From positions 186,001 to 250,000 of the forward strand of contig JARUPY010000556.1 of assembly GCA_029817715.1 (NCBI GenBank): a stretch of DNA of 64,000 nt. The letters are read 5' to 3'. The first letter of the stretch is position 1, and each line of letters begins with the position of its first letter. Shown here piece by piece: positions 23,121-33,500 of this stretch. This DNA comes from Melastoma dodecandrum (Eukaryota > Streptophyta > Magnoliopsida > Myrtales > Melastomataceae). The notes beneath the pieces were generated by a model. That model had not been told where the DNA came from, searched no databases, and saw only the letters and a program-made list of their open reading frames with translations. The position numbers and the translations under genes are program-made.

Positions 23121-24333
23121 ACATTGTAAGAAGGGGATTGATTGATTCCAATCAAAAGGATTAAAAGATCATATCTTTTCTCAAAACGATGAAAAATATT
23201 TTTATATGAAGTAGCAGACAATCTACAGCTAATCCACTAAACTTCAACTCCTCGAGACTCTGACTGACCAGCTTTGCTCCCCACAATCACGGGCGAGAGA
23301 TCTGACGCACAGACTTGGACCTCCCGGTTACCGGGTAAGGCCGGTGTGCTGCGCCTGACCTCGGGCCCTGCTGCTAACCGACAGCTGTTCGTCCGTCATG
23401 ATCATCGAATAAATTAAATAAATAAACGAAGATGTTCACCGTCTCTTCAGTTGTCGTTTTGTGGGTCACGTTCTGTGACCGGAGGACTATTTGTTGCGCG
23501 AAAAGGAAAGGTTGTCTGTTTTTCTTATTTCCTTTGGGGCGCATTTCTCCCTTAAAAACAAAATATCATTTTGTCCATTTTGTGTCTTGGATTTTGAAGT
23601 AATTTTTTAATCATTCTAGATTCGATCGGGATCGTGGTGGGTGTTTGATAATAATCTCAGTCTTTTTTGGCTCAATCGATGCCTTGTGGGGGTTTAGGGT
23701 TTTATAGTTCTCATGCATGGCTAAATTATTGGCCAATATAAAGGGAGTCTAGGTCCATAAAATGAGGCCGAAACCGATTACCGAGCCGGAGCTATACGTG
23801 CAGAATCTGTGATGAAAACATTAAGATCGTGTTGTTGAGGCCCACCGACAAGCAAAGTTTTTGCTAGAGAGTTAACTATAGCGAAGTTAAGAAAAGAAAT
23901 CATGGTTAGAGATTCGTACATTCGAGCAAGTCATGCAAGACGACGAGCAAAATCTAGTCCAGAAAGACAAACCATGATGAAGAGCCAGTGTATCTGGTGT
24001 TCCGCTTGTATCTAAAATTTAATAATACCATAAAAGTTTCATTGGTACCCCATTAAAAATGCTTCGATAATTGTTTTAATTGAAAATACAAATTTTAGAT
24101 TAAATTGGTTTTAATTACTACACAAACAGGTATTAGTAAAAATTCTAAAAGAGAGAACAAAAAGTTAATATTAAAACTATTTTAATTAATCACATGTCAT
24201 GCATAAATAGTATCACCAAACTCATTATATTTAATATGTTAGCCCCATTTGGCATGGCAACCCTAGGATTGCGACATGCGAGCCGAGTCTAGGAGAGCAT
24301 GAAATGGAGGGCGAGTTGTTCCCATAACCAACT

Positions 24334-24504
24334 AGTACGAAGATACTAAGACTCGGGAAATAGCTAGTATTGTCAAGATGTTATATCAAGAAATTCACTA
24401 TCGATATAAACGAGTCAAATCCAGAAAAGTAGAACGAGCACGAGATGGCAGGCACACGAACTTCGAAAAAGTAAAAGAGGGGAAGAATGGTGAACAAAGG
24501 GAGG
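24334..24504 (+). repeat. 170-bp direct repeat, left copy
   Basis: Runs from GTACGAAGATACTAAGACT to GAACAAAGGGAG and matches 25355-25524 with scattered mismatches. Possible edges of an old insertion, or a local duplication. Confidence 0.8.
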
Positions 24505-25354
24505 GTCGGCTACCAAAAGACACTTGAATGGTTTTCCTAATGTTCTTTTTTTTTTAAATCTATATTTTTTACTTTGTTCCCTTTTGCTTTTCTATTTTCA
24601 TTTCTTTTTTTCCCTTTTTATGTATTTTTTATTTTCGTTTTATATTTTGCTTTTGCTTTTGCTTTTCCTTTTTTGCCTCTCTCTTTTCCGTTTGTATTTG
24701 TATTGTGTTTCTTTTCTCAAAATAACTCTAGCATGGTCTAGTAGATCACAAATTTTATTTTTTCTTCTTTTTTATTTTTCTCTAAAAAGTTTATTAGGAA
24801 ACGAAAATACGACGTTATGAGCATAAGAGAGGGAGGGGGTTGAGAGTCGATGTTTGAAGGTATGTACTTATGTTTAAAAGCGAACTACGATTTCAAGTTT
24901 TTAAATATCCGAAATATAGTACTCAGGTCACGGTTTCAAAACGCGACTTAAGAACTATATTTCGAGGATTTCAAAATTCGAAACAAATTGCGAAACAACT
25001 GTAATTCCATATAATTCTCTGTGTATGTTTGTTGGTTCGTTGATTGTGTCCAACGAGGGTAGGGAGTGCTTTTTATCTCTAAACTACACATTTGGCTTAC
25101 ATTGCAAAAAAAAGTTACCTGAAATGAAGTAATTTTTGGAGACTTCCCAAAGTTGATTGAGTAGATTTGCGAGAGGTGTATTTTGTTGTATTATCGGGAA
25201 CGACTTCATTAACTTAGCTGTTAGCCTAAATTGGTTAGATCGTCCGGCGTGTTTGGCTATTTCTGTTTCCTGCGGGATTTAAAGTATTCGACCACGACTC
25301 AAATCAAATTTCCGAATTCTATATCAAGCAAGAAGTTCTGAAAAATATTCAACG

Positions 25355-25524
25355 AGTACGAAGATATTAAGACTAGAGAAATAACTAGTATTGTCAAGAA
25401 GTTATATCAAGAAGTTCACAATCGAGATAAACGAGTCAAATCCAGAAAAGTCGAACGAGCATGAGATGGCAGGCACGCGAACTTTGAAAAAGTAAAAGAG
25501 GGGGAGAATGGAGAACAAAGGGAG
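25355..25524 (+). repeat. 170-bp direct repeat, right copy
   Basis: Partner of 24334-24504 in the same orientation, about 1.02 kb apart. It ends just before the first readable exon of the MOCS3-like pseudogene. Confidence 0.8.
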
Positions 25525-25562
25525 CCTAACTACCTTGAGATTGATCTTTTCGCGTTTATACC

Positions 25563-26570
25563 ATACAGCCCCTTGTATCTGGTGCTGCGCTTGGATTGGA
25601 GGGTCAGGCAATAGGAAACCAGCATCCAGTCACCCTACAGAATGATTTCAAGGACATTTATTGTCTTTATTTGTTTTTCAGTTCCTGGTGTAATTGGCTG
25701 TCTTCAAGCGCTAGAGGCCATAAAAGTTGCCAGGACGGATGCTGCTATTTGATTACTTGTCTGCAATAATACGTATTGTACGCTCTTTATTTCTTCATTT
25801 CTGTGTTGTTTTTCATCCAGTATGGGTTCTTCTATGATTATAGATTTTTTCGTTCTGTGGTTCATGAAGGTCGAGATCAAGGGAAGATGTTTACAGTGTG
25901 AAGCATGCGGTGAGGATTCGGAATTCTCTAGACAATATTTCAAGGACTTCGACTATGAAAATTTACCGAGTCCCCCATGTCCACAGTATGATTAAATCCT
26001 TCTACACTTGGGATATTTTGATGGAATAATGTGTCGTTGATTGAACGAACTCTGACTCACTGATGGCGAGAATCGTTTGAACCATGTAATCTGGTCTCCT
26101 AGACATTCAACCTGCCCTTTCCACTTCTCTTTCTCTTCATAACCGCATATCTGAGCCCGGGCTTTTTTTCTGCTGTCTGCACCCATGAAGCTTAATTTGC
26201 TTGGGAACGATTCCAGGATAACTACCAAGGACTATAGTGAGATTGTTAGAAATGGGAAGCACACATTCTGGTGGACGTCCGACCAGAGCACCACTACAAG
26301 ATTGTCTCTCTTCCCAACTTTATTAACATTCCACTTTCTAGCTTAGATAAGAGGGTCTCTGAAGTCTCTTCAGCTATGGAGCAAGCAAGAACTCAGAAGG
26401 CCGATGTTGAAGGCGAAAGGCCAAACTAGTATGTAATTTGTAGAAGAGGTAACGATTCGAAGAGGGCCGTCCACTACCTCCAGAACATGGGCTTTACTTA
26501 GGCGAAGGATATCATTGGGGGCATCGAATCCTGGGCGCGAGATGTTGATCCTCAGTTACCGACTTATTGA
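25563..26570 (+). pseudogene. Adenylyltransferase/sulfurtransferase MOCS3 (CNX5) 3' part, decayed
   Basis: The plant enzyme activates the small ubiquitin-like sulfur carrier for molybdenum cofactor synthesis and tRNA thiolation. Readable parts: PLVSGAALGLEGQ (25567-25609) from the ThiF/E1-like domain; after an intron with an AG acceptor, PGVIGCLQALEAIKVA (25682 on); then GRCLQCEACGEDSEFSRQYF with one zinc-binding CxxC pair. The C-terminal rhodanese domain follows from about 26250: VDVRPEHHYKIVSLPN, CRRGNDSKRAVHYLQ with its active Cys, and AKDIIGGIESWARDVDP, ending with TGA at 26568-26570. Stops follow AI (about 25752), PN (about 26428) and GFT (about 26501), and frames change between blocks. 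Kept introns argue against a retrocopy. The 5' half is missing. Confidence 0.85.
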
Positions 26571-26729
26571 GAGGGCCTAATTTTTTGTACCTAATACATA
26601 GTTCAATGGGGATGATCATTTATGTCATAGTTCGGGCTTAGTGCTCTTGTATGGTTATGCCTGTTCTCGCAAATGAATGATAATGTATTTTCAATCGCAA
26701 ATGAATGACTTTTGCAAATGTAGTTGTAA
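26571..26729. other. MOCS3 3' flank and junction with the endogenous virus
   Basis: Contains two copies of CGCAAATGAATGA about 35 bases apart. The homology to the 13.4-13.7 kb segment begins near 26730, so the insertion border probably lies in this short stretch. Confidence 0.4.
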
Positions 26730-27265
26730 AAGTAAGAATCAGGCGATCACTTAGCATCTTCCGCTCTCCGCCGCACTCAGCTCCGACAGCTACAAAGCTT
26801 CACTCAGATCACATAGGTTTCGATTAACCACACAGACCACTCAGACATTTTTTTTGTAAGTATCGTCCGATTTTTAATGAGGAGTGAAACAGATAATTTG
26901 TTTCCCAATTTACCAGATTTCAGCACATTGTGGTTAGTCTCAGCGGACAGCTGTTCAACTGTCACAGTGACCAAGAAGGAAAGTCCTCAAATCGTAACTT
27001 CCCTTGAATAATCAGTCTCATCTGAAATTAGATTATTAGTTTCTATATTTTATAAATTAACTGACCTAATAAGATCCTATCAAATCAGATATTAAAATAA
27101 TGGCTTTATTATACCCTCAACTTTACTAGTTTTTTCAGATCTAGCCTGAAGTTTAAATTGTATCTCTAGGTAGCCTGTACTTTCGACTTGTTTCAAATTT
27201 ATCCTAATTATCTCAGTCTCTAGGTTAACTTTCCCAGACAATAAGAAAATTAATTCTTCTTAAGC
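26730..27265 (-). other. Caulimovirid non-coding region downstream of the primer site
   Basis: No coding frame. It shares a series of blocks with the plus strand at 13440-13740 and contains the near-palindrome GGGAAACAAATTATCTGTTTC. In caulimovirids the leader after the primer site leads to the first gene; here it runs into host DNA because the integrated copy is permuted. Confidence 0.6.
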
Positions 27266-27278
27266 GGCTCTGATACCA
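27266..27278 (-). other. Caulimovirid tRNA-Met primer-binding site
   Basis: On the minus strand TGGTATCAGAGCC, the standard primer site for minus-strand DNA synthesis in Caulimoviridae and conventionally nucleotide 1 of the viral genome. Confidence 0.85.
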
Positions 27279-27301
27279 ATAAAGACAGACATGAATCGGA
27301 C

Positions 27302-27655
27302 TTAAGAAGATTTTCTTTGTTGTCTCTGTCGCCGGCGTTCTACCAACCTCGAATACTCGTTTGAGTATCTCGAACTTGCCGCAAACCCAAGATTGGATTT
27401 ACCTTCCAGGAAATATTCCTCAAATTCACTCTGCAAGAGAGTCAGCTCTTCTAATTTCTTAGAGTAGCTATCTACAAGCTCAATTAGCTGCTGTATTTGC
27501 GCTGAAAGGCCTGCCAGTCGATCTACTACTGTGTTGAGAAGTCCAGTAGCAGAATCCTTGCCCACACCGTGATCCAAATGTAGGAGCTCGGGGTTTGGAC
27601 AATCAGTCATAAGACTCTTGCTTTCGCAACTGTCGTGCTTTTGCACCACCTTCAC
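27302..27655 (-). CDS. Small coiled-coil protein frame in the viral leader (117 codons)
   Basis: Open from ATG 27655 to the stop at 27302, between the viral TATA box and the primer site. The middle is heptad-like (LAGLSAQIQQLIELV, KKLEELTLLQSEFEEYF) and the C-terminus is strongly basic (RLVERRRQRQQRKSS). A coiled coil plus a basic tail is the layout of the virion-associated proteins of caulimovirids, but these are usually encoded after the primer site and I see no clear sequence match. Function unassigned. Unlike the other viral frames it has no internal stop. Confidence 0.5.
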   Translation of the reverse strand: MKVVQKHDSCESKSLMTDCPNPELLHLDHGVGKDSATGLLNTVVDRLAGLSAQIQQLIELVDSYSKKLEELTLLQSEFEEYFLEGKSNLGFAASSRYSNEYSRLVERRRQRQQRKSS

Positions 27656-27863
27656 AATCTTATTAGATTATGAAGATTTACATAAACTACAGAGCGGAAA
27701 GTTTATCATACCTTAACTCAGTGGGTTGCTCAGAGGGTTCACCAAGCTTCCGCAATAATAGAGATCCAAGAGTAACACAATTCTCAAACTAGAGAATTCA
27801 GCGAACGGATCCGCAAACTGGAGAGGCTCTTCTGTGTCGTTCCAATGCCCTTACACTGAGGGT

Positions 27864-27873
27864 CTTATATAGA
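27864..27873 (-). promoter_or_regulatory. Caulimovirid TATA box
   Basis: Minus strand TCTATATAAGACCC, like the TATATAAG of caulimovirid pregenomic RNA promoters. It lies about 590 bases before the primer site, near the ~600 bases usual in the group. A second candidate, GTATATATTC, is at about 28098-28108. Confidence 0.6.
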
Positions 27874-28269
27874 CACTCCTCATCCGAGGTTTCAGCCCAA
27901 GGCTATACTCCCTGCCAGGTTCTTGATCTTTCGATCTGACCTTCCGTTAGTCTTAACCAATGTTGATTAATTCTAACCACCTTACTCTTGGTTCCTTAAG
28001 GTATTCGGAGAGCGATTCAGAGATTTTCTTACTCAGAGTTTTTGAGAGAGAATTTCTCTATTTGATTCGCCTCCCCAAATGAGGTAGAGGGCTTGTGAAT
28101 ATATACACAAGGAGCTGGTGCCTATGCACTGTTTGCCAGCTCAAAAGTAAAAGGAATCTAAACTGTTGCAAAAGTTAGTGGAGTCCTAATGACCGACAAA
28201 AGTGTCCTAGTCTAACTTTATACAGTTATCTTCTCCCGTCTGCATTGGAGCGCTGTCTTGGGAGACTCC

Positions 28270-30500
28270 TTATTTGTTGGCGTTTGAAGTTTCGCCAACT
28301 CCCTCTTTCTCTGAGAGTCCCGGTGGGTCTTGGACCGCATTAAAAATTTGTTGGGCTCTCTCATCATGTTCGATTTGCTGATTTAAGGTCTTGTCTGTAA
28401 AATCAGCAATCTTACTCCAAACCTCGAAGGTGTCGGTTCGGAGGTGCAGCTCAGAGTTTTCTCGCCTCCAGAAGCTATCCAAAAGGTCGAGCATTCTCTG
28501 CCATCCCCGGTCTCCTGCCTGTTCATCGATGAAGCTCAGATTCGACCGAAGAATCGTGACGGTGATTATACCATCACAGAGCACGTAGTATTCGTCCTTG
28601 CGGGCTAACACATGCTCCAGCACATCTTTAAGAAACTCAACTTTTATGGCTTTTCGGACTGTTTTGTCCTTGTAGTATTTCCGCCATAAACCTCTCTGAT
28701 CGAGGTCTTGTCGTTGAGGTTCTACCAGACGCCTACTCTCACAGGGGTGGATATCCCATACTTGCAGATTTTGAAGTATCACTTTCCCATACTGCGGATG
28801 GTCTTCTTCCTCCCTCATTGTGCTAGTAATCAACGCCGTGGCATACTTTGGTCCGAGTATCCGAGTACAAACCTTACCAACGTAGGCAGGGGTTCCATAC
28901 ATTCTGGTTCGGATCTGTCGATTTCCAGTATGTCTACAAACCCAGCGTACACATAGGGTGCTGCTACTCCCACCATGTCTGAGTGAATTCTCAGAGACGG
29001 CCACTTCCCCGATATCCAATGTAGATACGGCTGAAGTACAGTATTCTCCTCAAGCGAGGATTCACTCATGTCCACTACTACCTTTGGGACGTCATAATCT
29101 CTAACTTCCCCCGGTATTATAGACATCGTTGTGGAGAATATCTGCTGTCTCTCTTTTTCAACTCGGGACAGCTCCTCCTCACCTGAAGCCATAATCGATA
29201 GCTTATACTCCAGATCTTTGATGTACTCAACGGTCTTTCTTGCGAAAAACTCAATTTGGCGCTTGTCATCATGATTGATGCCCCCCATGAGTCCTCCACA
29301 GACCACAGTCGCATCCCAACTTAGGGATTCGTCCTCAAATGAGTCTTCATCAAAAAACCAGGATCCTCCCAGATCCTCTTGGGTTTTCCCAACATGGCCT
29401 TTGCCATCGTGGTTCTTACCACCGTGACTGCTTTCACCAGACTCCTTGACTGAGTCTCTTACAGGAATTGCTTCCTCAAGGCTTTCTTTCTTTTCAAGAT
29501 TGCCTTCCAATGCTGCGTAAGCACTTCCGAAGTCGAAGTATTGCTCACACTCCATTGCAGCCGCTTCTTCTAGTTCTCCCCTTGGTTCAGGGTCTACCAC
29601 TTGGATTGGCTCGCCAATCATGGCCTTAAACTTAGCCTCTTCCTCAGCATACTGTGTTTCCATATTCTCCTTATGTTCCTCCTTGCTTTGTAACAAAGCC
29701 TTGTAGGATTTCACAGCTTGATTAATGGAAATTTTCTGCTCTTTGGCTAAGTGGTTTCGGCAGTAGTTAAACTGCTCCATGGTCAACGGAGACCACCAAG
29801 GTTCTTCAACCTTTCCGTCCTTCTTAGGACCATCTTTTACATAATCATCCCCTTTGGGACCAGAAGACCCAAGCCTCTTAGCTTTCCTCTTCTTCCTGGC
29901 TTTTTCCTCTGACTCGGCTTTTGCCTTGTCTTTCAGATCTGCCATTTCCACATCTCTTCTGGAGCTTTCCTCCTTCGGATCTGTCATCTTCTTTCGAAGA
30001 TCTTTCTTCACATTTCTTTCAGAGTTGGTGTTACCCTTCTCCTTCAAATCTGTCTTCCCTACCTGGGAAACTCTCGCTTTCTCCTTGAGATTGGTTTTTA
30101 CCTTTCCCTTAGATCCAGCCATCCCCTTCTGGGATTCTTTCGCCTTTCCCTTAGATCTGGCCTCAGCCTCCTTAGGATTAGCCATCTCCTTCTGGAGATC
30201 TGGTTTCGCCTTACTCTCGGAGTCAGGTTTTTCTTTCTCCTTAAGTTCAGCCTTCCCCTTCTGGGAATCCGCAGTTTTCAGCTTCTTGGGACATTCGTAA
30301 GAACGATGTCCTAGTTGCTTACACTGCCAGCAGAGCACTGCCGCTTTCGTTCCTGAAACGGAACCAGCATCACTATGCTCACCATCTCTCTTATTATGAC
30401 ATACCTTTCGAGAGTGTCCCTCCTTCTTGCATCCCCAGCATATCTTTCTCTTTGCAGCAGGATCCATCTGCAGAGTTTTTAGAAAGAGAAGTGTTTGCAA
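28270..30500 (-). pseudogene. Caulimovirid second frame: two zinc knuckles plus Lys/Glu-rich repeats (frameshifted)
   Basis: Runs from ATG 30500 (or 30467) and overlaps the end of the polyprotein frame by about 0.1 kb. Two CCHC knuckles stand at the N-terminus: CWGCKKEGHSRKVC and CWQCKQLGHRSYEC. About 140 residues of Lys/Glu-rich imperfect repeats follow (KADLKEK-like units), then an acidic middle and a region with WWSPLTMEQFNYCRNHLAKE. Near 28900 the coding sense moves to another frame that ends at 28270; together they span about 740 codons. The position after RNase H is that of the transactivator gene in several caulimovirids, but I see no transactivator motif, so function stays open. A chance reverse-strand frame (29854-30300) overlies the repeats. 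Confidence 0.72.
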
Positions 30501-33500
30501 GTTCTCTAGAGAGAGAGTCAGCTATTATGTTGTGGTCGGACTTAATGTATTCGACCTCGTATTTATAATAGCTTAATTGTTCCTGCAACCTTAAGAGTCT
30601 AGTTTGCCTAGCTTCCTTAAGGTTCAGACTCATAAACCTTTTTACATAGGTCGAGTCAGAGCGCACTAAAAATTCTTTCGGTGCCAAAAAGATGTAAAAG
30701 GCCTTTATTCCGTTTTTTAAGGCCAATACCTCCTTTTCATGTATCGGGTATCTTAATTCGTACCCCTTGAAGCTTCCCGACCAGTATTTACACACCGGTT
30801 CTGGTTTTCGTCCTCTAATTTTGAGGACTGCTCCCCAATATTCTTCAGAAGCATCAACTTCCAAGACTAACTCGTCTTTGTCAGAAGGTAGAGCAAGTTG
30901 TGGTAAATCTTTTACCTTTGCTTTAATCCTTCTAACGGATTGAGTGTCTTCATCTTCCCATTTCCAAGGATTTGTGGAAGAGGTTTTCTTCGCAATCCTA
31001 CTTAAATCTCTGGAAAGATCTTTCACAAACTTTCTTGCAAAGTTAGCGCATCCACAAAATCTTTGGACTTACTTTCTATCTTCAAGTCTGTCAGGAAAAT
31101 TAATTATTTTCTCAGCAATATGATTTTGCAGTTTAATTTTTCCCTGCTCAATCTCCATGCCTAGAAAATTAACTGATTCCCTAAACCATTCTATCTTTTT
31201 CTCTGATAGAATCATGCCTTCTCGCCGGAAGACATCAGTCACCTCATCAAGGTGTCTCATGTGTTCATCTTCAGTCTGACTGTAGATTAGCACATCGTCA
31301 ATATAGACCGCACAAAATTTTCGGACCTGCTTAAAAGCATTATCCATCTTGCGCTGAAAGACGCCTGGAGCATTCTTCAGACCGAATGTCATTACCAACC
31401 ATTCAAACATTCCTTGCGGAGTATTGAAGGCAGTTAGAGACACCGATTCTTCCTCCATCTTGACTTGCCAGTATCCACTTTTCAAGTCAAATTTAGAGAA
31501 GAACTTTGGTTGGCTCAGACTTATCCTATCAATTAAATCTCCCGCAGTGGGAATCTTACAACCATCGTCTTTTGTAGCTTTGTTAAGCTGTCGATAATCT
31601 ATAATCATTCGTGCTTTACCTCGCACCTGCTCGGCATGATTAATAACCATAAAGGCTGGACTAGAATGTGGACTGTAACTGTCCCTAATCAAGCCTTTCC
31701 CAAGCAACTCAGGAATTTGTTTGTCAAACTCCTCAACCATCTCAGCCGTATACGTAATATTTATGGCTCTTATAATGGTTCTGGGATCTTTCAACTCTAA
31801 TCTAGCCTTTAAGCCATTTCGAGTCCATAACTTTAGTGGATCTTCACTAAAATTATCGGCTAGTTTTATTAGGAACTTATCCCATTTCGTTCCTGTTAAC
31901 TTGACAGCCATACACACTTCTTGTTTTGAAAACAAGTCGTCATACCAGTTAGAACTTCTGGTATTCGTTGGTGAAAACAGGGTTTGTTCCCATGAATCGT
32001 TCTCATCCAACCGTATATCACCACGTTGAGCTCGCACTCTGAAAGCTCTTTCACATGGGATATTACCACAGTATTCTGTCCGTTTTACCGGATAAAAGCC
32101 AAATTTTAACCGAAGTTTAGGCTCTTGTAGAATACTTATTTTTACCCCACCGATGGAAACATCACTTTCATTCTGCACAAAAGGAAGGTTTTCCTTCTGT
32201 CCCTTCAAAAAGGCGTTACCAATAATGATGTCGGCCTCTAGTAAAGGATGTACAAGAATCTCTTTAATGATGAACTTTTGTCCACCAATAAAGGCAGGCA
32301 CGTTGCTTGCCTTATGGCCAACAATTGTGGCCATACCATCGACGTTAACCATGTGGATGGGTTTCTGCAGTGGTTCCCACCACTCATCTGGCAGAGCATT
32401 GAGTCTAGCACAAGTTATGCTACACCCAGTGTCTATCAAAGTATCTAGAGAATACTCATAGTATCCAGGAAATTTGAAAGTTAGAGCCACATATGTGCTC
32501 ATGTCTTCCTTCCTAACACTAAACCCAATATTCTCAGGTACCTTCTGGGATGGTTCTATCATCCTCCAGATATCGTCTATTGCAATAGACCTTTGTTTGG
32601 CTATCTGCTCGATAACCTCACAAACTTCAGGAATCTCAGATAAAGAGCTACTAGTATTAGTTACTCTTAACATCCGTATAGACTCCTCTCTCGGTTGATC
32701 TACAGGGTCTTCATAGACCGGTAATGATACCTGTCTATACCCTATGATTCTACCCGTATGTTGCGACGGGGCTCTCGAATCAACAGACCTTCGAGACATC
32801 TCTTCTATTAGTGGAGGTGCACTTGCTACCTCTGGTTGAGTGACTATTATATCTTCTCCCACATCACTAGCTCTTGAAGAGACTTCCGAGGGCGTTCTAT
32901 TGAACGGCTCTCTCAGGATTGGCATCCTCACAGGCAAATGCCTGTCAGCCCTTTCGCTAAGCATAGGCAAATGCCTATCAGTCCTTTCATTGACCCTTGA
33001 CGGATCTCCTAACATGAGAGTAATTTCATTACCTCTTTGTCGGATGTTTGCCGCACTAATGGGTCTAGAACTACTACCAGGTTCAGTCATAACCCAACTC
33101 CTTGGCCAGGTTAATTCTAATGGATTCACCTCACGCCTATGGAACTGTTGATAGTTGCTATGACCTTCCTCGAACAACTCTGTAAGTCTTGAGATGTTCC
33201 TCACACCAGGACTAGTGGTATTTACCAATCGGTAAATTACCCTAGTGTGATACGCCAAATACTTGGCCTGGGGATTCATACGATCCATATTCATCGACTT
33301 GATTCTTAAGGTCAATGAAGTCCCCAAACAGCGATCGTTCAAAGCCATCATAAAGTTTGGATGGACTTGGAACCATACAGGGCCATGTGCTAGGTTGGCC
33401 TGTACACCTGATATCAGCTGATCTCTAAACTCTCGCCAACGTTTATCGATCACTGCTGCTACCACAGGACTATCCGCTGGTAAATGAAACAGCGGGACTA

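Larger units (their letters stand above)
23121..25562. other. Intergenic DNA with T-rich tract and a repeat pair
   Basis: No gene was recognised. 24536-24790 is strongly T-rich and gives a spurious hydrophobic frame. Two copies of a ~170-base direct repeat (entries below) flank this tract and about 850 bases of other DNA. Confidence 0.4.

Noticed and set aside
24524..24820. 98-codon hydrophobic frame rich in Phe and Leu
   Set aside because: Produced by a T-rich tract; composition alone explains it and there is no family match.
29854..30300. 148-codon plus-strand frame over the viral second gene
   Set aside because: Mirror of the Lys/Glu-rich repeats read on the wrong strand; the minus-strand frame has real zinc knuckles.
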